Notes under the pieces: generated by a model
Seen by the model: only the letters and a program-made list of their open reading frames with translations
Told to the model about the DNA's origin: nothing
Databases searched by the model: none
Shown: one piece after another, positions 23,091 to 35,119 of the stretch
Numbering within the stretch: the first letter of the stretch is position 1
How the letters are laid out: each line of letters starts with the position of its first letter
NCBI GenBank assembly: GCA_018296165.2
Contig: JACKQL020000033.1
Location: 310,001-374,000, forward strand
From: Termitomyces sp. T153
Taxonomy: Eukaryota; Basidiomycota; Agaricomycetes; Agaricales; Lyophyllaceae
Direction of reading: 5' to 3'
DNA length: 64,000 nucleotides
Program-made: the position numbers and the translations under genes

Positions 23091-24443
23091 GGAAAAAGAA
23101 GCCAAAAACACTAACTGGGATGGTGGTTGACGTGAGGCTCGCAACACGCAGTAATATTTTTCCCAGCACGTGACAGAATGCGTCACTTTTTGACGCCCAT
23201 ACTGAGAGTCAGAAAGAGTAATTTTATCTATGTAGTAATTTTATCTAGGATTGTGTATCAGGGCATGAGCAAAACTTTAATAGCTCTGTTGGAGTTGATG
23301 TCTCCAATCACTATCTAACAATGACAACAACCATCAGCTGAGGAAGAAGGATATTCACATCACAACCACCATAACCACAGCCCACACATATGTCAAAAAG
23401 GCTGAGCTCCTCTTGTCAATTCTCAGGTTGCTGGTTGCCCCTATCTGCACTGTATCCTCATGCATCCAGCCCATCCAGCATGTTGATGCGAAATGTAAGT
23501 CTGATGACGTCAATTGATCAGATCAACCGATCAAACTTTGTTTTCGCAGTTGTTCGAGGGCTTAGTTACATGCAATCCCATGTAGAGTGGAATGAGAATT
23601 GATATTTTTATGATTTTATTTAATGTTTGAGATGGTCTTGCACAAATAAATGGGCTTAATAGTATATTAAACTGATCCCGAAGCAACTATTAACTCATAA
23701 GCCTAAGAGATCTGCTCCCTGGGGTATCTCCGAGCCATGGTACGTAGATTGCCTGTCTTTCCCTTTGAAATTCCCCCATTTTTATAGCTTGCTTTCCAAG
23801 CATGCACCATGACATATCCACGTGTTTTTGTGGTTGGTTGGGTATGCTATAGGCCAGTCTACCATGGGGCTGGCCTTGGCACTATTCCTGCCTAATTTTG
23901 GCCTTTTCCCCCTTCTTTTTCTTCCTACTTCTTCTCTTCTCATGTTGTTACTTTTTCTGATGTAAGTTACGGGTCTTCTAGGTTGGTTTGTTATAGGGGA
24001 CGTCATAATTCTAAGGGGCTTGGAGAAGTTTACAAGAATAGATGCTTGGGTAGGTGGGTAGCTGGACTTGCCGAGCACAGTCACTCATTGGCAATCAGTG
24101 TGTGATCTTTGTTCTATGCTTTCCTCATCATTGGCAGCTTGTTTCTGGTTGCTTTTAGCTAGTCTTTTGGGTTCATTGGTGCTTACATTTGGTACTTGTT
24201 CAGTGCCTACAGTTTTCAGCATTCCTGGCTTACAGTTTTCAGTCAGTTTTCAGGGTATATTTGAGCACACCAGTCCCCTACACTATTTTACTGACTGGCC
24301 CCAGTCAGCTTGCCCATCCCTGAGGTCTGCCAGTCATTTGATCATGTCCCAACCTGAAATTTTTCTTTCTTTATTGAAAAAGAAATCTTTGTCTATTTTG
24401 TTTGCTCCCCATAAGATCATGTTTGTTCCCTTATAAACAACCT
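23091..24443. other. TBC gene upstream region, then repeat sequence
   Basis: The first few hundred bases are probably the TBC promoter. From about 23591 the sequence matches, inverted, a block at 39960-40330, and from about 24010 it is CpG-poor and noncoding, probably LTR or untranslated sequence next to the Gypsy pol end at 24444. No other gene seen. Confidence 0.45.
23591..24010 (+). repeat. Dispersed repeat, inverted relative to 39960-40330
   Basis: Contains TGTTTGAGATGGTCTTGCAC, then AAATGGGC, TTAAACTGATCC, CTATTAACTCATA and TCTTCTAGGTTGGTTTGT in the same order as the reverse complement of 39960-40330. This copy carries extra sequence of about 60 bp around 23740-23800. Probably an LTR or LTR-adjacent region; its ends are not defined. 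Confidence 0.6.
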
Positions 24444-25802
24444 CTAGGACTCAATTCTGCCCTTGTCATCATGGTCTAGAGGCTTGTGAAGCCTTATAGA
24501 ACCAAATGAAAGGTCTAGTATAGAATTTCCCACAGGTTTTTGTAGTTCCTCTCTCAGCTCTTTTAACTTCTCTGGAGTGATATCTACCCAATGCTCTGGG
24601 CTTTGGGATAGCTCCAATTATTGCCAAGCTGTGTAAGGGACTACTCTAAAGGCTGCTACTCTGGTCTGCCAAACTGACCCATCTAGTTCTGCCACAATAT
24701 AGTTACCACCTCTGGTCTTAGCAATTACTATCATTGGACCATGGAAATGTGGAAGCATTTTAGCACTGTGTGAACTTTCTGTAATCATATTCTTGACCAA
24801 GTCCAAGTCCAAGGGCTTGAAATTGAAGTCTTTGATAGAGTTTTTATGCTCTATTTCAAGGCCCACTGGAGCTTGTCTTTTCCAACTCTCTCTCTCATTT
24901 CTTTCACATGTTGGTGGTGCTTGGCTAAAGCCCTAGCACAATAACTAATCAACTCTTCTGTGGATAATGGCCCTCCTGGTAAATCTATTAATCAGGTAGC
25001 ATCTACTAAATCCAAGGGTAGAGTTGGATGAGCCCCAGTAGCCATGAAGTATAGTGAACATCCAAATCTCTGCCAGATGGTAATGCAATCACTCCACATT
25101 ATATGGAAGAAGAACCAAAACCATTTAGTGCAATGCTCACAAGCCTTGAATAAAGCTTGCCTGACATCCCAATGTGGCCTTTCAATCTTGCCATTAGCTT
25201 GAGAGTTGTATAGAGAGATGGCAATGCCTCTGATTCCATATTTATTCTCCATCCAAGCTGTGACCTTTTTGAATTGTCCAGCATTGTCAGTGATGATCTC
25301 TGCAATGCAGCCCCAGTGACAAATCATATCCTCAAACAACCATTGACCAATTGTTTTATGGTTCTCTTTGCACAGAGGCCTTCCTTCCATCCATGCAGAC
25401 AATGCACATCCACCATGGACAATATACTTGCAGCCATTTGAAGGCTGGAGTCATGTGCATGGTATCAATGTGGATTGTTTGAAAGATAGAGGGCACATAG
25501 GTCAGAGTGTGAGCTCTGTTTACAACTGTCTTTTGATGTATCTGACAGTTGTGACAGGTCCCAACATACCACTGAACATCTCCATCAATTCCTGGCCACC
25601 AAAATTGTTCTTGTATTAACATTTTGGTTGCATAAGTCCCCCTATGCCCCAAGGCATCATGGGCTGATTTAAGCATGAACATTTGTCTATTCATATTGAC
25701 TACTAGCTTATGCCTGGCCTCATGATTGCACTTGTACAGTCTCCCCTTAGGATTGAAGAAGAACTATCTTGCAAACCTCTTGAAATTGTCTGGGTCCCAA
25801 CC
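24444..25802 (-). pseudogene. Gypsy-E integrase and pol C-terminus
   Basis: Starts with the zinc-binding HDALGHRG and CHNCQIHQ, then the catalytic core: IHIDTMHM, a frameshift near 25400, EIITDNAGQFKK and SQANGKIERPHWDVRQAL (D, D and E all visible). The tail has [24 protein letters not shown] and [10 protein letters not shown], then a TAA and a further in-frame helical stretch to 24444. No chromodomain seen. Confidence 0.85.
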
Positions 25803-26967
25803 TGTCAGGTTCCGCTGACCATGGGGGCTCAGCTACACTGGGCAAGTCCTTACTAGGCAAATGTGATTCCCTGCACTGACAACCAAGCACTTAGAGGTGT
25901 TTCAAGCACTGGGGACTTGTGAGGATAGCCAGGGGAGATTGATCTGAGCAAGTCCGGGGAGGTCTGGAGGAGTAGGGGGCGAGTTGCGGGGGAGGGGGAT
26001 GGACTTGGCGGGGTTCAGGCATAAGTCCATGTGTGAGTATTGCAGGTGTGGAGGAGGCGGAGGCTACACAGATGACAGGAGCGGAGCTGGAGTTCTGATG
26101 GGGGATCAACAGGGATTGATGGGGTTCAGAGCTGAGTGTATAGCAGTGTCCGGGGGTGGTAACGAGCGTCAGAGGTTTGTAATTGTAATCACGGAATTTG
26201 TGAGGGCATTAGGGTTGAGAGGACTTGAGCACAATAGACAGAATCAAACAAGATGAGACAGAGTCGAATGAGATGAGATGGAGTCGAGCAAAACGAGATG
26301 GAGACAAAATGAGAATGAGAATAGTTTCAGGTGGAGACACAGAATGATAACAAAAGGATAACGGAACAGAAATGAGATAAGACCGGGAGACTGAGAGTAA
26401 GGAAAACGAGACACGGGACACAAAACACAAGAAGAAACAATCAGGAACACATCAGGAAAGGCCAGTACATAGGGAAGTAGGTAATCTCAAGACTAGAGTA
26501 TGAGGAGCTACTCTATGTCTTATATACTGACTACTGAAGAGCTCCGGGGATGTTGGCTGTGGTGGTGGGGCTTGGCGGAGCTCGACGGAGTTGACGGGTG
26601 TTGGTTACAACCAGAGGGCGGGCCACGTTGATATGTTGATGGGATCAATTGTGACGCGGTCCATTCTGAGGCTGTTGTGATACTCAGGGTAAGTCGGGGG
26701 AGCCAGGGTGTTGAGTTGATGATGTGTAATGGGGTCAGGCATGGCGGGGGAGTGGTCCCAGGGGCTCAGGAAGTCCAGGAGAAGCGCTGGCAGCTGCAGG
26801 GAAGACATTGGAGTTGGCCAGGGGGCCGTCGGAGTTAGCCGAGAATGTGCCAGAGTTAGCCAGAGTAGGCATGGAGTGCTGGGGAAGTTCAACAAAGTGT
26901 CAGGGGGTTCTGGGGGAGCGGGGGTTTGTTGGGCGGTGTACGGGGCTTCAGGGAATGGGTCGTGACA
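25803..26967 (-). repeat. Full-length LTR-A of the LARD-like element
   Basis: 1165 bp, plus-strand ends TGTCAGGTTCCGCTG and GGGTCGTGACA. Next to it lies the run of seven C (26971-26977) that is the polypurine tract on the other strand. CpG dinucleotides are largely preserved. Confidence 0.9.
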
Positions 26968-27185
26968 TCACCCCCCCTTCAGCATTGAGACCCTTGAGAC
27001 GTGGGGAGGCGGGTCGGGGATTGGCGGGGCATGGGAGTCAAAGCCCAGTAATATTGATCAATCTGCAGCAAGTGATGGTGGCGTGGGAGGCAAAGTTGAA
27101 GTGTGGCCGCCACTGCATCAGGGGGTTCTTTCTAATCAATTAAAAGGCCTTGGACATACCCCAGGGCTCCCTCAAATTCTTTGTC

Positions 27186-28912
27186 ATGTCCCCTCCCAGT
27201 TATTCAGCCGCTTCCCCCGCCCCATTGATTTCAGATGTGGACATGGTGATTGTGTATGACAGCAAGGGGGAGGAGTACAAGTGTTGGCACTGAGCTGGTA
27301 CAATATACCGGAGTCGTGAGCAGCGTTGACCTGTTTCTTTGGGGTGGCTGACGGAGTTCTACAGAGTTGTCTGCAGTGGTGGTGGGTTCTCTGGGGGGCC
27401 CTAGGCAGGCCAAATTTTGTCCTGTGGTGCCCCAATTGGTGGCGGGGGATGCGCAAGGGGTCCCTCCGCTGCAGCAAATCCCTCAGGCAGAGGTGACAGT
27501 GGAGGAGTTTGCAAGGGCATTGGCGTGGGCTCGGGGCCCCCCAATGCTGGAATGGTGCCAAAACGAGGCCCCAGTGAGTCTTTGAGTTCCCCTTTGTCAC
27601 ATGCACTGATCCGTTGTTCTCAGTGTGTTCTCTGTGTGCGGCGGGGTGAGGCCTGCGTCTTTGATGTGCCCTCCATGGGCTCGTGGCGTGATACTTCTGT
27701 TTGCCTTCTGTGTCGCACAAACCATGAGAAGTGCTCAATCTTGTTGGAGTGGTGAGCAGTGTGCATTGCTGCAGAGCAGGGGGGGGATGAGGACTGGGTG
27801 CAGAGTCAGCTGGGCGAGGCGTGGAGGACCCAGACGTCAGGGGAGGCCAGCTCAGGGCAGTCTGCGGGGCAGGTGGGGCCTCTGTGGGGTGGGCGGAGGG
27901 AGGGGGCGTCCTCGGTGGCAGACCATGGGAAGCGGAGAGCTTCCCTGCCGTTGTGGGCAGGGCCCAGCAAGAGGCCACAGGGGTATGAGCTGATGGCGGG
28001 TTTTCCGGGGTTTCACGTTCACTCTCCTACCCTGGACGCAGCCTTGGGACAGGCATCAAGTTCTCTGGAGCCCCCACCTTCGATCACGGAGGTCTTCCTT
28101 TGCAAGTGGGTGGAAGTGCTAACAGCGGCATTGATGGTGCGGGAGGGGGAGCTTTGACAGGCAAGGGAGGATTGAGATGTGGCATGGGCAGAGAAGGAGG
28201 CATTGGAGCAGGTGTGGAACACCTCGGTGCGGGGGGCGCTGGAGCAAGTGCTGGAGGTACGGAGCTTGCGGGAGCATCTGACACAGCAGGAGGGGCGGCC
28301 CATGGAGGAGGCGGAGGAGCAGGAAATGGCGCCGGAGGCTGGTCTGCTATGGGCAGAGTTGGAGGTAGCAAGGCGGAGGGAGGATTGGCTGGCCAACAAG
28401 GCTGCTTCAGGGCGTGCGGGGATCCTTTGTAAGTGTTGCTCCCACTTCTCCGCCTGTTACGAAATGGATCGTGTTTGGGGCCAGGTTGGGTGTGGGAGCA
28501 CCAGGTTCTCTTGGATGGTGCCTCCACAGCATTTGCATTGATTCAAGATGGGTTGGCGCAGATGCCCGTGGGTCAGCCTCCGGAGTTGCAGCAGGGGATG
28601 GCGAGGGTGGGGAGGTTGCTGGCAGGGCATCGACAGCGTAATGCAGTGGCCCCAGGGTTGTGGTGGGAAGTGGTGGCGGATGCGGGGGAGGCTTTGCCCA
28701 GGCTGGCGGAGGTCTTGGTGGTGGTGCGGGCCCAGATGGAGATTGATTTGGGGGTAGAGGGATGGTGGGGGTTCCAGGGGAGGAGTGAGGGGGCAGCTGG
28801 GTCCCGCTTCTTGTGGTCTTTGAGTTTGCCGCCCTGCTCCGCCTTGTATCATATACTTTTGTACTTTTCAATGCTTCCTCATCGTTCCTGGGTGTGTGAA
28901 GTGAGACTTTAA
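27186..28912 (+). pseudogene. Degenerate cysteine-cluster/coiled-coil protein gene inside the LARD-like element
   Basis: Coding-like sequence on the strand opposite to the presumed LTR orientation. After a start at 27186 (MSPPSYSAASPAPLISDVDM) the reading changes frame several times and meets stops. A cysteine cluster at about 27606-27735 reads CSQCVLC, GEACVF and, after a 20-residue spacer, CLLCRTNHEKC, a CX2C...C plus CX2CX5C layout. Later blocks are strongly helical and acidic (about 28180-28430) or Leu/Ala-rich (28540-28760). A similar design is seen at 40575-42052. Function is unknown; such proteins are common in repeat-rich mushroom genomes in my recollection. Confidence 0.45.
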
Positions 28913-31900
28913 TTTGTGTAAGGGTGAGGTAAGCGAAACACACAGGGGTGCTGGTGGGAGTTGGATCCCTAGTGGATCCAGAGGCGGGGGTTAGGCCCAC
29001 TAGTGCCATCTGGGTCGGCTAGCCCCGGGGTTGTTGGGGTGGAGCAGAGCACTGTAAGAAGAGTTCCAGGGCTCGGTGGGGGTGTGGGGAGTCTTCCTGC
29101 GGAGTTCCAGGGTGCTTTTTGGTGGCATTGCTGGGTTTGATTCTTGGGGCCTTGGACCCAGGGTGTAGGGGTTTTCCCCAGTCCGTGGCAGAGACGTGTG
29201 TTGTGCTGGTTCAAGGGGTGGACCTCCGGGTCTCCAACATGTGTTCGGGGTGGTCGGGGCTTCGATCTTTTGTTGGTGCAGCTGGCGGGAGGGGTAGGGT
29301 CTTCCGGCGGTCCAGCCTTTGTGCCGACGTGGGTGGCGGGGTGGCAGGGGTCCTTTTTGATGATGGTGGGGGTGGTGGGGTGAGGTTTGTCCTTGGGGCG
29401 CAGTTGGTCGGAGGAGGGAGTCCCTAGCGGCCTAGTGGCGGAGCTCCTGGGGTAGTGGTCCCTGTAGTAAGTTTGCAGGGGACTGGTTTCTGTGCCATCT
29501 GTGCTGTGGGATTGGTCAGCATAGTGGCGGTGGTACTCCCTTAGGGTTGCAATTTCTGGGTTGAGGATGCCCAGAGATTTTCATTTGGTGGGGTTGTGCA
29601 GGGCAAGCTCCAGAGTATTGTGCTTGGTGAAGGGCACTTGGGATTGGGCCTGCTGTGCTCCGGGGTGTTGGTCCAGGTCGAGGTTGTGCTCTGGAGTATT
29701 GTGTCCGTGGGCGGGCATGTTCGGGGGGTGCTTTGGTGTGCTCTGGAGTGTCAATGACCGAGGGGGCAGGGTGCAGGGTGATCAGTCCCGACCAATTCCT
29801 TTGGGTCCGGAGCCAAAATTTGAGGTTCCGGGTCATCTACGTGACATTGCTTTCCTGACCAAAGGTAAGTCCAGAGATGGACAGAGGGGTCTTACGTATT
29901 TCTGACACTCCCTCGAGTCTGGAGCTCTGTTGGAGTTGTATTGGTGGATGTTTCTTTTGGGCAGGGGCAGCACGGGGATTGGTTGGGGAGTGGCTCGCCT
30001 CAGCAGAGATGCTTCGGGGCTTGTTCCAAGGGTTGTTCCTTCTGGGGGTCAGTGGTTCCTTCATCGGGGAAGAAGTGGGCAGTCCCAGAGTCAACACAAG
30101 GGTCACTCGGTGGGGGTTTGTTGGTTGTGTTGGCTTTGGGGGAGGTGCGGGCGGAGGAAGGGGTCTGAGGTGCATTTTGTTGGTCCGCAGTTCCAAGTGC
30201 AAGTACCAGGGGTCTGGGGTCGATGTGGGGGTTGGGGTTGGGTCTTAACTTGTTGGTGGGGTTGTGTTGCAAATCGGAGGGGAAGCTCTGGAGTGGGGTT
30301 TTTTTTTTTGCGGAGCAGTGGAGTTGTTGTGTAGGAGTGGCGGTGGCTCCTGGAGCTGAGCTTGGATGGGGGAAGATGGTTGTTCACAATTGTTGGGGGG
30401 CAGCGGGGAAGTTGGTGGTGGGAAGGCATTGGAGTGGGACTCCCCAGAAGTCACGGCAGGGTTAAGGCAAGTCTTCATTCATGTTCCGGAGCGGCCCAGA
30501 GGTTGTTGCAGATGTGGGGGTGGCAGTGGGGAGAGGCACCACTCGCTTCTTGGGAAAGGCATCAGCAACTTTTAGGGTACTCCGGGAGATTACTTCACAT
30601 GGGGTTTGTTTTGGGTTACTTCGTTGATGCAGTCCCTGCTCAATAGACATCTTCTGGCATAGGGGCAGGGTTGTACGGGGTGTAGGGCTGGCATCGTAGG
30701 TCCCCTTGGTTGGATATTGGAGTCGGAGTGGGGGCCCCAGAGTCGTGTTGCTAGAATCAGGAGTGGGTCAGAGGGGTGGATCGGGCAGCTTCAAGTCGGG
30801 GCAGGGTTATTTGGGTTGTTGGTCCTGGCAGGGGAGTCCCCCCCGGATGTCAGAGCGTATGCTCTTGGATCATCAGGACGTTTGAGTGGGTTGATTGGCC
30901 ATCTCTGGGATGATGGTGGGGCTTCTCCCTCCCTTATGTGAAGAGGTCAGCAATTCTAGAGTACTTCGGGAACTACTTCGTGTAGGGCCATTTTTCCTAT
31001 AGTTAGTTCAGGGTAACTCCGGTGCTGGGGTTTACTTTGTGGGAGGTGGCAGAGTCTGGTGGCGGAGTTTACATCTGGGGGTGGTGTGCGGGGAGGGTCG
31101 GCATCAAGGGTCTTTAATGTCAGGGGTTCTGGATTGTACAGGAGGAGGTGGTCGAGGTAGTAGGCAGGTGCTGAAGTAGTGGGTGGGGGTCCAGAGTTGT
31201 TCTTCATTGAGGTCGGGGTGCCGGGGTTCTCCTCGTGAACTCTGGGCTGTGCTTCAAGCAGTGGGGCAGGGGTGCATAGCCATTCCTAGAAGCTTGGGGA
31301 TTCCTTGGTCTTGTTCCAGGGTTGTTGGGGTCAGGTCAGAGGTGTTGGGGCCCCTTCATTTGTTGGCAGAGGTGATGGCCAAGTTAACCGGGGGTTCCTA
31401 ACTGATCCCGGGAGTGGGTTCTGTAATTGGGGGTTAGCATCAATCTCGGAATCTTGCATCATTGTGGATGGGGTTGCTGGGTTGGGTTTGATTCCAGTCG
31501 GCAATGGGGCTAGTTTTGGAGGGTGGACCTTCTCAGGGATGGGTGTGAAAGTCAGATGATCTGGTGGCGGAGTTCTGCTATTGAGGTTGTGGACAGACTC
31601 AATATTGTCAGGAACCTGCTGGGTCTGTTCCTGATGGTGCACGAGGCTGCAGTGGGTTGGAGGGTCCAATGGCGGGGTTTGGGGGAACGTGTTCTTGGAG
31701 GTCTCGTTGTTGTCCTGGGGGAGGTTGGCAATTGGTCTTTCATGTGGTGAGCAGCTTTCCCCGGCGGGGCCTTTGCTACTATTGTTGGAGGGGTGAGGGT
31801 GCGGTGTCGGAGAAGTTGTTGAGCACTGGGTTGAATTGTCGCCAGGGTTTTGGGTGAAGCTTGAGTGATGGTCAGGATCTGCCTCTGTGAAGGGTGGAGC

Positions 31901-32159
31901 TGGCAGAGATGGTGGGGGGGGGGTGTGGGAGCTGTAAGAGGGTGTCTATGGATAGAGCCATTGTATGGATGTAACTGGGGCGGAAGGGACATTTTGTGTC
32001 AGATCCGCAACTCAATGTGCCTTGGCAAATTGGGCGGGGCAATATGAACCATAGTGGTTTCCAGGCATGGGCTGGTCGTAGACATCGGAGTGTTTGTTGG
32101 ATGTGTGTGCAGGGTTAGTGCAGACATCATGGGCGGGGTAAGGGAGAGTCTTGAGATTA
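28913..32159. other. GT-rich internal noncoding part of the LARD-like element
   Basis: The plus strand is strongly enriched in G and T. Many short Pro/Thr/Ser-rich open frames arise on the other strand from this composition and overlap one another in different frames; none shows a family motif. A run of ten T lies at about 30299-30308. I see no pol remnant. Confidence 0.6.
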
Positions 32160-32697
32160 TGTCAGGTTCTGCTGACCATGGGGGCTCAGCTACACTAGGT
32201 GAGTGCTTACTAGGCAAACGTGATTCCCTGCACAGACAACCAAGCACTTGGAGGTGTTCCAAGCACTGGGGACTTGTGAGGATAGCCAGGGGAGATTGAT
32301 CCGAGCAAGTATGGGGAGGTCCGGAGGAGTAGGGGGTGAGTTGCGGGGGAGGGGGATGGACTTGGCGGGGTTCAGGCATAAGTCCATGTGTGAGTATTGC
32401 AGGTGTGGAGGAGGCGGAGGCTACACAGATGACAGGAGCGGAGCTGGAGTTCTGATGGGGGATCAACAGGGATTGATGGGGTTCAGAGCTGAGTGTATAG
32501 CAGTGTCCGGGGGTGGTAACGAGCGTCAGAGGTTTGTAATTGTAATCACGGAATTTGTGAGGGCATTAGGGTTGAGAGGACTTGAGCACAATAGACAGAA
32601 TCAAACAAGATGAGACAGAGTCAAACGAGATGAGATGGAGTCGAGCAAAACAAGACGGAGATGAAATGAGAACGAGAATAGTTTCAGGTTCGTGACA
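32160..32697 (-). repeat. Partner LTR-A with internal deletion
   Basis: 538 bp, matching 25803-26332 and the last few bases of the full LTR. The missing 627 bp are joined at a GGT shared by both deletion ends. The terminal TGTCAGG and CGTGACA are kept. Confidence 0.9.
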
Positions 32698-33972
32698 CAA
32701 CCCTGCAAACCCTCAGGTTCTTTGCTTGGATCTTGTAGCCAACTTTGTACAATTAGTAGCAAGTCATCCCACTTTTCACTCTCACCACCTTTCCTATGAT
32801 CTAAGTAGGCTTGTAAATCTGCTTCCTTGTCCTCCTCAGTACCTTCTGTAGGTATCAGATGCTGAGAGAGAGATAGTACTGCAACAGGATCCATTCTGGA
32901 TATCTGCTGCTGACTTAGAACTGCCTTCCTAAGCTCCACTTCTCAGGACCTTGCTCTGTTAAGTTCTTGTTCAAAGTCTGATACTTCAGTGGCTACTGCA
33001 TGTAGATAGCCACCTCTAGTGCCAATTTGATCTGCAAACTCCTCAAGTGCTAAGGGTTCCCAATCCTCCCAGCCTGGTTAATTGTTGGTTTTAGCTGGAT
33101 ATTCAAAGTGCATAGTCTTTGGTTTGTACACCAACTCTGGGTTAACAGGTGGGTACTCCTCATCTCCTGGCTGCTTGAGTCTTCTAGACAGGCCATCAAC
33201 ACTAAATGTCTTTCCTGGCACATGCCTCAAAGTAAATGATAGAGTAGTACATCCTCAATCCATCTCATGATGGTGGCATTAGGCCCTACTCCAGGACTGC
33301 TTAGCATTCCCTTAAAATACTTGGTATCTGTCTCCACTACAAGCTTCCTACAACCAACTAGCCTATACTTATTAGCTTGCAAGGCTCTTGTCAAACCATA
33401 GAGTTCTCTTTGAGGTTGTGAATACCTTGCCTCTCTCTCATTCAAGGTGATGGATTCTAGCTTAGCACAAGTGCATTGCTTAGGATTGTCTGGAGCTTTC
33501 AGGAATATCCCAAAGCCCACTGCCATCCAAGAAGTGTCAACTGATAGGACCACTGCCCTTCTTGACTCATAGTCAAGTGGTTTTAGAGGTGCACTTGCAG
33601 CTAGCAACTTCTTCAGCTGAGCTATTGCTGACTGCTGTTCCTACTCCAAACAAATAGTGTGTGGTTTTGAGTTAATTTGTTGATGGGTGCAGCCACTTTA
33701 GCATAGTTCTTAATGAACATACTTATCCTGGCAATCACCTCACCCCATAACAATGGCTAACTGCTTGGTCTCAGGTTTCTGTCCCTCATAGGAACACCTG
33801 TGCCCAACCACTACAATCTCATCTGCACAGACTACTGACTTCTTCCCAGAAAAAGTTCCTCCAGCATATTTGGTTCTTTTTAACACTCTGTTTACATTCT
33901 GCAGATGTTTCCATACAAATCTCCTAATGCCTGGGTTCTCTAGAATAACCTCATAGCCTCTATCTGGTAATT
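32698..33972 (-). pseudogene. Gypsy-E reverse transcriptase end, RNase H and linker
   Basis: On the minus strand, ELPDRGYEVI at the right end continues the reverse transcriptase from across the LTR. RNase H follows with AVVLSVDTSWMAVGFGIFL, NEREARYSQPQRELYGL and VVETDTKYFKGML, the usual D, E and D positions. A linker with LSLSQHLIPTEG reaches the LARD insertion. Several stops lie between blocks. Confidence 0.85.
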
Positions 33973-35119
33973 CATGTCACAACCCACTCCCAGACCTCCA
34001 ACCTCCATAACTGGTTCCAGCACCTCCATAGCTTGTTCAATGCCTCTGCAGCTCTTCCCAGGACTGCAGAGTTCTCCATATTACTGGACCTCTTTTCAAG
34101 CAACCCTGCTCCCCTGGAGTCTCCACCAACACCCCCTTGACTCACCCCAATCTTTGTTCACCCACAGCACCTGGCCTGGCCAACTCCAACACTTCTTCAG
34201 CAAAGCCCAACAGCCTCCTGGCAAACCCCATCATGTTCCCATTTCCTTCTAAGCTCTCAGTTATTTCTGACACTTCCCAGAAACTCCAGCATGTACTGTG
34301 GACCCTTGCCAATGTGTCACCACAGCTTGCCTGACCACTCCAGATCATCCCATTGACTGCAGTGTGGCCCACACTCCCATCAGTTCCCATCAGTTCCCAT
34401 CAGCATATCACTGTTGCCTGCCCACTGATCAGAACTAACACCCATTGACCCTGTGCACCTCTGATGAGCCCCGCTGTCAGACCTGCAGTTCCCAGAGGAG
34501 TTCCTGTAGCTAGTATATCAGTTGTAGAGCAATATTTGCTACAGTAGTCTTGATATTGATGATACTTTTCTGTTACATTTGTGTTTGTTATGTTTCACAG
34601 CTTTGTTTCCATCTCTGTCTCTAGTCTTGTGTCCCTTCAATCTATTTTGTTCTTGTCTCTGTCTCATCTTGCCTGCCTTAGTTTCCTTTATCATTGCCTG
34701 AACTCCTTTCAGCTCTAACTCTGTTACAATCTCTGCTCATCTATTTATGACTTGTATATTCATAATCAACTCCAGACCTTGCTCTATGCTTGGCCCCAGA
34801 ACCCATCAATACTGATTGATACCCCATCAATCTCTGGCCCCACTCCCATCACTCATGTGGCCTCTGCTTGCCCCACACCCTCTATATTTGCCTCTGGATT
34901 GTACCTGAGTCTCCCCCAAGCTTGACCCTGCTTTACACCTCATCTTAGACATCCACAGACTATCCTGGACTTGTTCAGACTGCTCCCCTTAGCTTATCCT
35001 TACAAGTATCTGAAGTCTGGACCTCCCCAGAATGCCAGGTTATAAATGCAGAACATTGCATCTGCCTAGTAAGGACTCACCCAGTTAAGCTGAGCCCCCA
35101 TGGTCAGCCAAACCTAACA
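33973..35119 (+). mobile_element. Solo LTR, LTR-A family, in Gypsy-E
   Basis: 1147 bp from TGTCACAACCC to CCAAACCTAACA, the last word being a mutated CCTGACA. Flanks ATTCA and ATTAT suggest a decayed target duplication. Removing it rejoins the reverse transcriptase reading (HRY then ELPDRG). Very few CpG; it carries a short tandem duplication CAGTTCCCAT at about 34381-34400. Confidence 0.85.

Larger units (their letters stand above)
25803..32697 (-). mobile_element. Complete non-autonomous LTR element (LARD-like), TSD CAACC
   Basis: LTR-A family LTRs at 25803-26967 and 32160-32697 enclose 5.2 kb of internal sequence. The host pentamer CAACC is duplicated exactly (25798-25802 and 32698-32702). 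On the minus strand the sequence before the left LTR is a purine run ending GGGGGGGTGA, a good polypurine tract, so the element is taken to be minus-oriented. No gag, protease, reverse transcriptase or integrase motif is found inside. The LTR parts that overlap differ at about 15-20 positions, mostly transitions, so it is one of the youngest insertions here. Confidence 0.88.

Noticed and set aside
27184..27978. Minus-strand 264-codon Pro/His-rich frame
   Set aside because: It is antisense to the plus-strand cysteine-cluster reading, which has a recognisable layout; the minus product looks like a composition artefact.
28913..32159. Many overlapping Pro/Thr/Gly-rich open frames on both strands
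   Set aside because: They follow from the GT/AC strand bias, overlap in several frames and share no motif.
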